A stretch of DNA of 43,095 nucleotides from Amoebidium appalachense (GCA_963693365.1 CAVNZM010000038.1:1-43095); one strand, 5' to 3'; positions 25,571 to 33,535 are shown, numbered from the stretch's first letter. Translations and numbers: made by a program. The notes: a model not told the origin generated them from the letters alone.

Positions 25571-27082
25571 TCACACACTTGCATTCGGAGTTGTCGCTGC
25601 TGCTTTCGCGATGTCTTCCACAAGCCGCTCTCCATCCCTGCGCCTCGGCAGTCCTGCGGCTTCAAGCTCGGCATCGGTCAACACGACCGTTTTCTTGGTT
25701 ATTACCTCTCTTATTACCTGTGTGTACCGTGGGTCATCAAGATTCGGCTGCACCACATTTATCTCTCCTCCATGCATCTTAGCCCAGTAGAGTTCGGTCA
25801 GTTGCTTCCCGTACAGGGACAGCACGGCCCCGATTTTGTAGACTGCCCGGAATCCTCTGTCCACCTTCTCAAGCTTTGTCGTTATATGATTGCAGACCCG
25901 TTCCCCAATGGTGTTTCCATTGCCCGGTTGGGAACCCCAGTCGAAGCTTGACGTGCGCAGGAGTATGTAGACCATCAACCAGGAGGCACATGCCGAGTCG
26001 TGTATTTCGTTTCTATCGACAAGTTCTTCATACAAAACCCTCCTAAAACTTGTCTGAAGGCTCTTACATACAGATTCGTGTTGGTAGGTGCGCAGAACTT
26101 TCGAGCTTCCAGTGTAACCGGCCCCCTCAAGGAACATACAGAGGGCGTCAGCGATTAGCCCTGCCGGGGCAGACATGTTAAAGCACTCGACCACCTTGAC
26201 TTGCGAATCGATAATGACAACAGAAGCATGCTCTGGGCTCGACACATGCATTATATAGTAGCGCTCACGTTCTTGGCTTTTCAGCCATGAAGAGAGGTTC
26301 GACACGAATGCTTTCGGGCATCTGAAACCCCACTTTCCTGCTGACACCTTCCAAGTGGACATTTTACCATTGTCCGTCACAACACTGAGTGCTGGTGTGG
26401 ACTTGGGGACAGCATCACTATTATGCTCTATTTTGAGGGATGTGCCAGGGGAAAAACGAACAGATTTTGGCAGATAGGTTTGCAGCAGTACGAAGGTGTT
26501 GTCCCGAGACCTGGCGCCACACCCTGCCACAGCCGGTGAGGCTTCAACGGAGCCAACCCCAATCAGCTCGGTCAGTGACTTCTGAAGATCAACGAGACCG
26601 TTGTACCAGTCAAATAGAAGTGGCCACGTTTTTTGTATGTCCTCCATCATGTCCGAGGGCGTGGGTCTTCCAGGGACAATAGCCTGTTTGTACTTTTCGG
26701 CCACGTAGGGAGCACACTTCACCACAATCGACCCGAAACGGTGCTTCCTCTGGTCCACGAGAAACCGGCTTTTTGAATCATACCTTACAGCAAACTTGTA
26801 TTCCGTACCAGCTGTTTGACGCATACAAATAAACAACAATCTGTAGCCACCCAGCCCTGCTTCAAAAACCAGAGATGTAACACAGGTCAGACAGACTGGT
26901 TCGACATCATTTTGAGTGCTCCACAAGTTGATGGAGAGACAGACGTCCCCCATAGCCCACTTGTATGTCTGGGTGTTGCGGGGTTTCAGATGTGCGTCTT
27001 CCAACTTGAAATGTTGGGTATTGCGTTTGACAAACTTGAAGAAGCAGTAGGGCTTTACCGACAATGTCTGTGTTGAAGCCAT
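25571..27082 (-). CDS. Candidate C48-like cysteine protease, paralog 2, 503 aa
   Basis: Full-length paralog of the gene at 14609-16114. The proposed catalytic residues are retained: His285 (H-A-S-V-V-I-I), Glu299 and Asn302 on the following strand, and Cys365 in D-S-A-C-A-S-W-L. The hairpin between His and Glu is three residues shorter than in paralog 1 while the Cys falls at the same residue number. Conservation of exactly these residues amid much change elsewhere supports a selected active site. The region is less GC-rich than its neighbours. It stands alone, without the acidic partner gene found beside paralog 1. The start ATG 27082 follows an AT-rich leader. Function is inferred; the missing consensus Gln before the Cys is a caution. 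Confidence 0.6.
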   Translation of the reverse strand: MASTQTLSVKPYCFFKFVKRNTQHFKLEDAHLKPRNTQTYKWAMGDVCLSINLWSTQNDVEPVCLTCVTSLVFEAGLGGYRLLFICMRQTAGTEYKFAVRYDSKSRFLVDQRKHRFGSIVVKCAPYVAEKYKQAIVPGRPTPSDMMEDIQKTWPLLFDWYNGLVDLQKSLTELIGVGSVEASPAVAGCGARSRDNTFVLLQTYLPKSVRFSPGTSLKIEHNSDAVPKSTPALSVVTDNGKMSTWKVSAGKWGFRCPKAFVSNLSSWLKSQERERYYIMHVSSPEHASVVIIDSQVKVVECFNMSAPAGLIADALCMFLEGAGYTGSSKVLRTYQHESVCKSLQTSFRRVLYEELVDRNEIHDSACASWLMVYILLRTSSFDWGSQPGNGNTIGERVCNHITTKLEKVDRGFRAVYKIGAVLSLYGKQLTELYWAKMHGGEINVVQPNLDDPRYTQVIREVITKKTVVLTDAELEAAGLPRRRDGERLVEDIAKAAATTPNASV

Positions 27083-27206
27083 CTACACAACAGCCGAATT
27101 TTTCGACATATGGGTGGTTCCCTGGGACAGTTTCGGATGGGTTCCCGCGCGGGGTGGGGGGGGGGGGGGATTGCGTCCATTCTGTGACCGATATATGCAA
27201 AAGAGT

Positions 27207-27619
27207 TTATATCCCTGCTGCACCGATGCCAGCAGGCTTGACGCAGCAGAAGTCCGGCGCGCACGGCATCGACGTGGCCCTGCGCCGCTTGCACCGCAGC
27301 ACCCCGCCGGTCTTGGGGTCCGGTCGGTAGAGGTTGCAGCCCACAAACTGGTTGCACGGCACGAGCGACGGATTCTGCGGCACCACCGTGCGGCACAGCC
27401 ACCCGCACCCCACCCCCGGCACCGGCACCTGCGAGCACACGGGCGCTGCGGTGGCCGTCTGCGCAACGAGCCGTGTGCATCTGGATGGTTGGGTGAGGGT
27501 GGGCGTCGGGGTGGTTGGCGCCGGCGTCGGGGGGGGGCCGTCACGGTCACGTAGCTGGCGGCGGCGGCGGCGGCGGCTTGTGCAAGTAGGGCAACGAGCA
27601 CGTACATTACCGTGTGCAT
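27207..27619 (-). pseudogene. Secreted Cys-rich protein gene with a frameshift at a G9 run
   Basis: The frame starting at ATG 27619 begins with a good signal peptide (MHTVMYVLVALLAQAAAAAA) and a short strand, but after the run of nine G at 27529-27537 it turns into Arg-rich shadow text. In a second frame the same region reads Thr/Pro-rich sequence and then a convincing Cys-rich domain with eleven Cys ending at 27207 (C-G-W-L-C, C-N-Q-F-V-G-C, F-C-C-V-K). A length change in the G run would connect the two. Either the run is mis-sequenced, or the gene is switched on and off by slippage, or it is dead. No family is recognised; the product would be a small secreted or virion-surface protein. Confidence 0.6.
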
Positions 27620-27727
27620 GGATAATAGTTGTGGGCGCAGGGGTGTTCTTGTTTGTTGGGGGGTGGGGGGCGGGAGGTCCCAGAGCTGGTTGTGTTTTAT
27701 TTATTGCGGCCTGCACATTTCCTCTGT

Positions 27728-27806
27728 TTGAAGAAACGAAACTTTGAAGGTATGTCGTTGGGCTACTGCGATTGAAGAAACGAAACTTTGAAGGTATGTC
27801 GTTGGG
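27728..27806 (+). repeat. 35-bp direct repeat, two copies
   Basis: Copies at 27728-27762 and 27772-27806, period 44 bp. Each contains GAAGGTAT, the left half of the shared promoter motif, but not the TATAAA part. Confidence 0.85.
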
Positions 27807-27848
27807 TCCGGAACAGCAGGTGACAACTTCCCTCCCTTACCAAATGAG

Positions 27849-27871
27849 CAATTGGTCACTTTGACCAATTG
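27849..27871 (-). terminator. Perfect 10-bp inverted repeat after the LLPGK gene
   Basis: CAATTGGTCA and TGACCAATTG are separated by three bases, 53 bp beyond the stop of the minus-strand gene ending at 27924. It could mark its transcript end or be a protein-binding palindrome; no T tract follows. Confidence 0.4.
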
Positions 27872-27923
27872 GTCCCCTGTCGTATCCAATAGATGCTGGT
27901 TGGTGTGCCTCGGCCACTATACG

Positions 27924-28841
27924 CTACACAACGTGCTTCGCCAGGAAGCTCACAGGGTACAGCTTGACCGTGCGCACGTCCCCGTTGACCACCATCTGCG
28001 TCGTCTCGGGCTCGCACCCCATCTCGTCACGCCAGGCCTTGCTGACCATGCGGCCGAGCGCAGAGGCGGACTTGCACTTGATGCCACGGTCGACCACGAA
28101 CTTCCCCACCGTGACATGGTCGGAGAGGGTGGTGCCTTCGATGGCCCGCAGACCCTGGTTGGGGAGCAGCATGTTGGAGACCGAGTCGTTGACGAGCTGA
28201 CGCATGCGCGGATCACGGTCCAGCCCCAGGCGCTCAAGCAGCGCCTCGTACTGGACGAGGTTGTCCATAGCCATCTTCTGGTTCTCCCTCTCGAGACGCG
28301 TGATCTCCGCCTCCTCCCGGCGCAGACGCAGCCTCCGCTCCTCCTCCAGCTCCTCGCGGCGGCGCTTGCGGTCAGGGGTCTCGTCCGTGCCGTTGCGGAA
28401 GAACTCGCGCTCCTCGGGGCTGCTGTTGTCGAAGCGGGCCTCGATCTCCTCGATGAGAAGCAAATCGCCAGAGAGGAGGCGCGCCATGTACTGGGCAGAA
28501 GTCTTACGGAAATCATGAGCGCGCTTGCCAGGGAGCAGGTAGATGATCTCGAGGAGGGTGCGGAAGGGGGCAACCGGGGTAAGTTTGCCAGTGCCATTGA
28601 TCCGGACTTGGGGACACAGAGTCCCCATCTTTTCCTCGAGTTGTTTGTAGTCATCGGACAACTGAATTCGCTGCCACGACTTCTTGGCCGCTTCGTTGCT
28701 CTCCAAGATCAGCTGCAGAACATCGAGGACACTTGCCATCTTGCTGGCTTTGTCGACGCGGACCGTTGCATCCTTGAACTGGGGGAACTCCTTCCACAGA
28801 AGCGACATGTCCACCTTTGAGTTGTTCTGTCCGGTAGCCAT
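27924..28841 (-). CDS. Intact LLPGK-family (BRO-like) protein, 305 aa
   Basis: The only complete member of this family in the window. N-terminal 80 residues: a helical region with M-A-S-V-L-D-V-L. Residues about 85-130: conserved core T-P-V-A-P-F-R-T-L-L-E-I-I and Y-L-L-P-G-K-R-A-H-D-F-R, then A-R-L-L-S-G-D-L-L-L-I-E-E-I-E-A-R. About 150-185: strongly charged coiled coil. C-terminal 110 residues: L-G-L-D-R-D-P-R-M-R, a V-D-R-G-I-K segment and an end K-L-Y-P-V-S-F-L-A-K-H-V-V. I know similar LLPGK/GGD-type proteins from giant viruses and some algae, often next to KilA-N/BRO genes, but their function is not established; nucleic-acid binding and regulation are plausible. TATA promoter 45 bp upstream. 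Confidence 0.75.
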   Translation of the reverse strand: MATGQNNSKVDMSLLWKEFPQFKDATVRVDKASKMASVLDVLQLILESNEAAKKSWQRIQLSDDYKQLEEKMGTLCPQVRINGTGKLTPVAPFRTLLEIIYLLPGKRAHDFRKTSAQYMARLLSGDLLLIEEIEARFDNSSPEEREFFRNGTDETPDRKRRREELEEERRLRLRREEAEITRLERENQKMAMDNLVQYEALLERLGLDRDPRMRQLVNDSVSNMLLPNQGLRAIEGTTLSDHVTVGKFVVDRGIKCKSASALGRMVSKAWRDEMGCEPETTQMVVNGDVRTVKLYPVSFLAKHVV

Positions 28842-28878
28842 GCTGTGTCAGACTGACCCCAGGTGGCCGTGTGTGCTC

Positions 28879-28891
28879 CTTTTATACCTGC
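28879..28891 (-). promoter_or_regulatory. TATA-type core promoter (GCAGGTATAAAAG on minus strand)
   Basis: One mismatch to the shared motif; about 45 bp before ATG 28841. Confidence 0.7.
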
Positions 28892-28898
28892 GCGTGGC

Positions 28899-28919
28899 GC
28901 CCTCAGTCGTGCTGAGGGC
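28899..28919. promoter_or_regulatory. 8-bp inverted repeat just upstream of the TATA box
   Basis: GCCCTCAG and CTGAGGGC with a 5-bp spacer, about 10 bp upstream of the TATA motif of the intact LLPGK gene. The position suits an operator or activator site; the other copies of this promoter lack it. Confidence 0.4.
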
Positions 28920-29104
28920 AGGTTGGTGCTTATCCATTGAAATGTCTTGGGGAATCGCCAAATCTCAAAAGCCTCATGTTCAGGCTTTTGGTTTCTACTT
29001 CGTCATCAAAGTTACGTCTCACGTAATCACTCGCCGCATGTCTATCCAGATCACGCACCAACATCGTATAATCAATAAGACTGGCATATTCTACTCCTTC
29101 ACAC

Positions 29105-29170
29105 ACGGGGCTGGGGGGGCTGGGGGGGGCTGGGGGTGCCTCGCGTGCCTCGCCTGCCTCGCGCCGGGTG
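29105..29170. repeat. G-rich and TGCCTCGCG simple repeats (left copy)
   Basis: Runs of GGGGCTGGGGG followed by repeated GCCTCGC units. A similar block at 29785-29875 lies on the other side of the nuclease-like gene. The rest of 28920-29261 shows no gene. Confidence 0.6.
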
Positions 29171-29261
29171 TGTTCGTGCTTCCTTTATTGTTCCCCGTGG
29201 GCCCCCCCCAGCCCCCCACAGCCACCCCCAGCCACCCGCGCCCCGGGGAGGTGTCACGCCA

Positions 29262-29675
29262 TCAACGCCCGGACTTCCGAGCCTCTGGCGCAGCGGCGGG
29301 TGCCGTGTGCACGGGTGGGGGGGCACTGTGGGGCCCAACCGGAAACAGCCCGTACAGGATGTCCTCCTCGCACGTCACCATGATCTCGTGCTTGTCCATG
29401 ATCCTCATGGCGTGCGCGATGGTTTCGGCGGGCACGGGCGGGCCGTGGTTGAACAGGTGCACGCGCATCTCCTTGTCGGGGTGGAAGTGGTGGTTCGCCA
29501 GCACGTTCGCCATGGCGGTCTTCCAGTCGGCCAGCTGCTCGACCTGGACGATCTGGTGGTCCGTCAGCACGTCGATGCGCCCGACCTTGGTGAGCGTGTC
29601 CTCGACGCCTTCCAGCCGGTCGGCCAGCTCGTATACGACCATGTTCCGTGCGAACTCAAGCTCGGTGTCCGTCAT
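29262..29675 (-). CDS. PD-(D/E)XK-like nuclease-family protein, 137 aa
   Basis: Start at ATG 29675, as the longer frame opens with GTG. The core reads V-G-R-I-D-V-L-T-D-H-Q-I-V-Q-V-E-Q followed by W-K-T-A-M-A-N-V-L and M-R-V-H-L-F. This D, hydrophobic strand, E-x-[KQ], W-K-x-A-x-x-x-V-L arrangement is the signature of a nuclease-like family common in giant viruses, where Asp and Glu bind metal; here the usual Lys is Gln, so catalysis may be weakened or lost. The C-terminus is Pro/Ala-rich. A truncated second copy lies at 32940-33083. The gene is flanked by similar GC-rich simple repeats on both sides. Confidence 0.55.
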   Translation of the reverse strand: MTDTELEFARNMVVYELADRLEGVEDTLTKVGRIDVLTDHQIVQVEQLADWKTAMANVLANHHFHPDKEMRVHLFNHGPPVPAETIAHAMRIMDKHEIMVTCEEDILYGLFPVGPHSAPPPVHTAPAAAPEARKSGR

Positions 29676-29784
29676 CACATACCGCACACATAAAATTCGC
29701 GTGCCGCCCCAACCGGGTTACCCATTGACAATCACACATCGCACTTTCGACCTTGTGTGGGCGCCCGACAATGTTGCGGCGCGT

Positions 29785-29875
29785 GGGGGGCGGGGGGTGG
29801 CTGGGCGGGGCTGGGGGGGGGCTGGGGGCGCGGGTGCCTCGCGTGCCTCGCGTGCCTCGCGTGCTGAGTAACGTT
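29785..29875. repeat. G-rich and TGCCTCGCG simple repeats (right copy)
   Basis: GGGGCTGGGGGG runs followed by four TGCCTCGCG-type units; same elements and order as at 29105-29170. Confidence 0.65.
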
Positions 29876-29879
29876 ACCC

Positions 29880-30278
29880 CTCTACAGAGCAGTTACACAG
29901 AGACCAAATACAGATACACGGTCACTCACTGTTGCAACGAAGCTAAAGTCGCCACACACGAAGCTAAACCCAAACCATGTTTCACTAATAGAAATTAGCT
30001 TTTTAGCTATATTTTAATACGATTTAGCTTCGTTAGCTATGTTAGCTGGATAAAAATGAAGTCAACCCATGGCAAAAAATAAGTACAGAGCTGTGTGTGT
30101 GTGTGTTTGTGCAGGGACCCCAAAAAACATCCAGCTATCCTGCTAAAGTAGCTAACTGTGATATTCAGCCAATCACAATCACGAAAAAAACATTTCAGCC
30201 AATGAAATCGCCCGATCTGGGTGTCGACGAAGCTACACAACGAAACTATCAAAGCTAAATAGAGTGTTTTTGGTATGG
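29880..30278. other. AT-rich spacer with clustered AGCTAA/TTAGCT hexamers
   Basis: A sharp drop in GC content between the nuclease-like gene and the helicase. At least nine copies of AGCTAA or its complement TTAGCT occur (29941, 29962, 29995, 30003, 30024, 30033, 30042, 30150, 30253), plus two CCAAT boxes near 30170-30202. The one frame of note (30037-30282, minus) has only a GTG start. It could be a replication or transcription control region; nothing else is seen. Confidence 0.5.
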
Positions 30279-32336
30279 TCACTGGAAACTCATGATTTTT
30301 GCAAAATCGAGCAAATGAGCACGTGTGTGTCTTCCAGGCGCCCCTCTTGAAACTCTTCCACCTGCAGGCACGAAGGCCGAACCTCCAAACACCTGCGTCA
30401 GTACCGTGCCGAGCCTCTTGACCCCGACAACCTTTCGGCTATCCATCATGTTTGCATCGGCCCACTCTTTCATGCACTCCACCAAGCCACCCGTTGTGGC
30501 CCAGGTGCCATCCTCGAGACCAAAAACATCTGTTCCCTCTGCGCCAGTTGCGACATCCCTCAGAAATTGTATCTCGATGGGCAGACTCTTCTCCATGAGC
30601 TTCTGTTTGAGATTTGTTTGTGGCGGCGGCGGCATTGTTTTAGGGACACCAGGAAGGTCCAAGAAGAAGTGAAACAGAGCCTCCAGCACTTCGGGTTGCC
30701 TGTGATATCTGACGAACTCGTCGAAGTATCGAAGCTGGCCCACCCGGCTGCTGTTTGCCTCGAGACATATGAATCTCCGATCGGATAGCTCCACACGAAC
30801 GGGCCAGTCTTCGTTTGACAGAAACACGTAGCGCTCGAAGTTTTTGGTGTAGATGCCATCCACCCCCTTTTTCTCCAAAAGGCTGTCTTCTTGTGTGATC
30901 AGACTTTTGATAAGGTTGTTGGCCTCGTGGCTCCCACCAAAGACACACTCGTCGATAACAGCTAGTAGTTTGTGGTTGAGGTGGGAGTTGAACTTGCTGG
31001 ATATGTGTTCCTTGTTCTTCACGTAGGCATAGTATTCCGAGCCAACGAGCGCCTTGAGTACGTCGAAGAACACGTTTTTTCCGGTGCCCTGGACTGACTT
31101 GACGAGAACCGCCGCTCCAGACTTAGTGTCCGGATACTGGAAGATCTGGGCCACCCACTTAAGAAGGTATTCGAATGCCTCGGCGTTTCCATCGGCAAGC
31201 ACCTCGAATGCGTGGCGTATGAACATCTCAATGCCCCCGTATTCACGTACACGGTACTTGTCGAGGAGCTGATCCGGCATGACCACAACCTGCTGGCCAG
31301 GATGGTAGGGGATCACGGGGCATTCTGGACCCATGAAACGGAAGCCCTCGGTGTACTTGATGGGGAAGCCGCGAAAGAAGTTATATGTGAACAAGGCTCC
31401 TTGGCGGTACTTTGGGTTTGTCTCTCCTGTCTTGGGATTGGGCGACGCGGGGTCAAAGACTGCTAGTCCATAACGAGGAATGCGGCGTCCCATAAGGAAG
31501 TCAATGCCGGTGTATGTCCGCTTGATTTCACAACCCTCGCCCTCCATCCACTCGACCACAAAACCCTGCATGGTGCATTTCATGTCTTTTTCAGTCAACG
31601 TCTTGAGTGTGTACACGCCCTTGTCATGGCACCACACCTTCAAGAGGTAGAGGGAGGTTCCGCCGATTTTTCCCACCCACTTCTGCAGGTACTCGACGAG
31701 CTCAGTTTCCTTCCAGGTGGTTGGTAGCAGGTCCGGCATGAACTCGTATCCACCCGGAGGGTCGGTCGACTCCTGCTCCAGAACACGAAACACCTCCTCA
31801 ATATGAGCCAGCCGCTTGCTGTCCTTTTTCGCAACCACAGCGGGGACAGCTGCCGTACAAGGTGCTTCGCCGAATGTGGTCGTATGGGGCCCCTGGGTCC
31901 AACGCGTCGCGGTCGTCCAGTCGAGAATCGGGTTCATTACTACCCTGTTGGCCAAAGGAAATTTCTCCTTGGCCCATGACTTGAGCGCAGCTCTGTTAGG
32001 CCCGGGAGCTGGGTGGCGGGTGTTGCACTCGTAGTGTGCGGTCTTGTGGCGCTTGGACTGACGGGTGGTTATTTCGGCATAAACCAGTCCAAACTGTCGC
32101 TTGAGGGAATTGTGGAGGTCGTTGTGATCGAAGGGCTCATTGTCCACCGTAACTTCCCGGGACCCCTGTGGTGCAAAGACTGCGAGGTACCAGTCAGGAC
32201 AGGCACTGCGGCGCGAGAGCCCTTGGTTTGCCTGCTTGGGTTGATCTGCACCCTCGCAGCAAACCTCGTATTCGGTCTTCTCCGTATCCTTGCCGTCGCA
32301 CCGGGCAGTGTTCATGTTTGAGCGAATGACATCCAT
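30279..32336 (-). CDS. Superfamily 3 helicase, D5/DUF5906-like, 685 aa
   Basis: Predicted replicative helicase acting on viral DNA. The start at ATG 32336 was chosen because the upstream extension translates the promoter. Walker A is at about residues 412-420 (VKSVQGTGKN), Walker B/motif B at 459-464 (LLAVIDEC), and sensor motif C near 503-512 (YVFLSNEDWPV), followed by the Arg-containing L-S-D-R-R-F-I-C-L-E that is typical of the DUF5906/phage-type group. The N-terminal 350 residues contain Cys and aromatic residues, but I cannot point to a catalytic primase triad. NCLDV D5 proteins are usually longer (about 780-950 residues), so the primase part may be reduced. Promoter motif 60 bp upstream, overlapping the end of the zinc finger gene. 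Confidence 0.85.
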   Translation of the reverse strand: MDVIRSNMNTARCDGKDTEKTEYEVCCEGADQPKQANQGLSRRSACPDWYLAVFAPQGSREVTVDNEPFDHNDLHNSLKRQFGLVYAEITTRQSKRHKTAHYECNTRHPAPGPNRAALKSWAKEKFPLANRVVMNPILDWTTATRWTQGPHTTTFGEAPCTAAVPAVVAKKDSKRLAHIEEVFRVLEQESTDPPGGYEFMPDLLPTTWKETELVEYLQKWVGKIGGTSLYLLKVWCHDKGVYTLKTLTEKDMKCTMQGFVVEWMEGEGCEIKRTYTGIDFLMGRRIPRYGLAVFDPASPNPKTGETNPKYRQGALFTYNFFRGFPIKYTEGFRFMGPECPVIPYHPGQQVVVMPDQLLDKYRVREYGGIEMFIRHAFEVLADGNAEAFEYLLKWVAQIFQYPDTKSGAAVLVKSVQGTGKNVFFDVLKALVGSEYYAYVKNKEHISSKFNSHLNHKLLAVIDECVFGGSHEANNLIKSLITQEDSLLEKKGVDGIYTKNFERYVFLSNEDWPVRVELSDRRFICLEANSSRVGQLRYFDEFVRYHRQPEVLEALFHFFLDLPGVPKTMPPPPQTNLKQKLMEKSLPIEIQFLRDVATGAEGTDVFGLEDGTWATTGGLVECMKEWADANMMDSRKVVGVKRLGTVLTQVFGGSAFVPAGGRVSRGAPGRHTRAHLLDFAKIMSFQ

Positions 32337-32388
32337 TGTGGTAGTGAAGGGGATAGATAATATTTGACGGTCTGAGGTCTGGCAAGCG

Positions 32389-32401
32389 CTTTTATACCTT
32401 C
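32389..32401 (-). promoter_or_regulatory. TATA-type core promoter (GAAGGTATAAAAG on minus strand)
   Basis: Exact shared motif, about 60 bp before the helicase ATG 32336. The TAA stop of the upstream zinc finger gene (32392-32394) is part of TATAAA. Confidence 0.75.
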
Positions 32402-32847
32402 GGGCTGGGCACAAGACTGGGGTGTTCAGTCTCGACGTGCCTGTTCAGGGTTGTAGACCAGGCAAATGCAGCCTGGCACTGGTCGAAGGGGCATGTAAAA
32501 CGCCCGCTTGCGCGCCGGGGCCGTCTCGGCAGCTGACACCCTTCATGAGCTGTTCGTCGGTGAACCCACAAACCCGCAGGATAGACGTAAGTGGCTGGAC
32601 AGTCTGGGCATTGATAGGGTCGGCTGCCAGAGTGTGTGCGCTGGTGCAGTTTCATGTGGTCGCTGCGGGCAAAGCTTGCAAAGCAGCCGGGTTGTGGACA
32701 GGCATATGCGCCGGTGCTATTATTCTTGTGGGTATTTTCGTGTCTTTTTAGATTTGCCTTGAATGTGAACATTGCTGAACACAGTGTGCAAGCGTGGCGC
32801 TTCGGGTTAGGGGGTGTCTCTACGGTTGGCGTGTATTGGAGGTCCAT
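32392..32847 (-). CDS. C2H2 zinc finger protein, four fingers, 151 aa
   Basis: Start at ATG 32847; the extension to 32916 opens with GTG. Four classical fingers are complete: C20-C23-H36-H40, C50-C55-H68-H72, C80-C83-H96-H101 and C119-C124-H137-H142, each with 12 residues between the second Cys and first His. A linker S-G-S-R-P-Y between fingers 2 and 3 resembles the common T-G-E-K-P linker; a basic linker precedes finger 4. Multi-finger C2H2 proteins are a eukaryotic hallmark, so capture from a host is likely, and sequence-specific DNA or RNA binding is the expected role. Its upstream region is shared with the divergent nuclease-like fragment through a palindromic TATATAA box. Confidence 0.85.
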   Translation of the reverse strand: MDLQYTPTVETPPNPKRHACTLCSAMFTFKANLKRHENTHKNNSTGAYACPQPGCFASFARSDHMKLHQRTHSGSRPYQCPDCPATYVYPAGLWVHRRTAHEGCQLPRRPRRASGRFTCPFDQCQAAFAWSTTLNRHVETEHPSLVPSPKV

Positions 32848-32881
32848 TACTGCTAAGTGGCAAGAAAAGAAACATGATAAC

Positions 32882-32892
32882 GCTTTATATAA
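32882..32892. promoter_or_regulatory. Bidirectional TATA box (GCTTTATATAA)
   Basis: A palindromic TTATATAA-type core lies about 40 bp from the zinc finger start (minus) and about 50 bp from the nuclease-like start at 32940 (plus). Confidence 0.5.
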
Positions 32893-32939
32893 CCCCTGGT
32901 CTTCTTCGTCGGCCACTGATTTTTTTGTGACCTACAGTG

Positions 32940-33083
32940 ATGGCCACCTACAACGAGGCGTTTGTCAGCGACAAATTGGCACGGATTGAAGGTGGGAAAC
33001 GCGAAGTGGTGACCCCCGCGGGCCGCATCGACCTGCTCACAGACACGGGCGCTCATGCCTCATCTCTCAAACAACACATGTGA
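32940..33083 (+). pseudogene. Truncated second copy of the nuclease-like gene, cut by a 50-bp repeat
   Basis: From ATG 32940 the frame reads a helical start and then A-G-R-I-D-L-L-T-D, matching G-R-I-D-V-L-T-D of the 137-aa protein at 29262-29675. Immediately afterwards (about 33046) the DNA becomes the 50-bp repeat found several times to the right, and the frame ends at TGA 33081-33083 after 47 codons. The metal-binding Glu and everything after it are missing, so the gene is broken. The D-T-G at the junction is formed by the fusion and is not evidence of an aspartic protease. Confidence 0.6.
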
Positions 33084-33144
33084 AAGCGCCCGGTGATAGC
33101 GCTCATGACCCTACTCCCAAACAACACAGGTGCAAGCGCACGCA

Positions 33145-33201
<57 letters not shown>

Positions 33202-33321
33202 ACATACACAAAGCGCCCGGTGATAGCGCTCATGCCTCATCTCTCCAACAACACATGTGGAAGCGCCCGGTGATAGCGCTCATGACCCTACTCCCAAACA
33301 ACACAGGTGCAAGCGCACGCA

Positions 33322-33396
<75 letters not shown>

Positions 33397-33535
33397 ACAT
33401 ACACAAAGCGCCCGGTGATAGCGCTCATGCCTCATCTCTCAAACAACACATGTGGAAGCGCCCGGTGATAGCGCTCATGACCCTACTCCCAAACAACACA
33501 GGTGCAAGCGCATGCATCGCCCCCCCCCCCCCCCC
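33046..33535 (+). repeat. 50-bp repeats separated by long C runs
   Basis: Units beginning TGATAGCGCTCATG come in two versions (one with CCTCATCTCTC, one with ACCCTACTCCC) and alternate; each pair is followed by a C tract of 20 to about 60 bases. Three rounds are visible. The second version is the reverse complement of the units at 36161-36510. Confidence 0.9.

Noticed and set aside
30037-30282. 81-codon hydrophobic frame in the AT-rich spacer
   Set aside because: Only a GTG start, overlaps the helicase end and lies in low-complexity AT-rich DNA; no domain.
32940-33083. D-T-G-A motif resembling an aspartic protease active site
   Set aside because: The motif is created where a truncated nuclease-like gene runs into the 50-bp repeat; the residues before it match G-R-I-D-V-L-T-D of the copy at 29262-29675.
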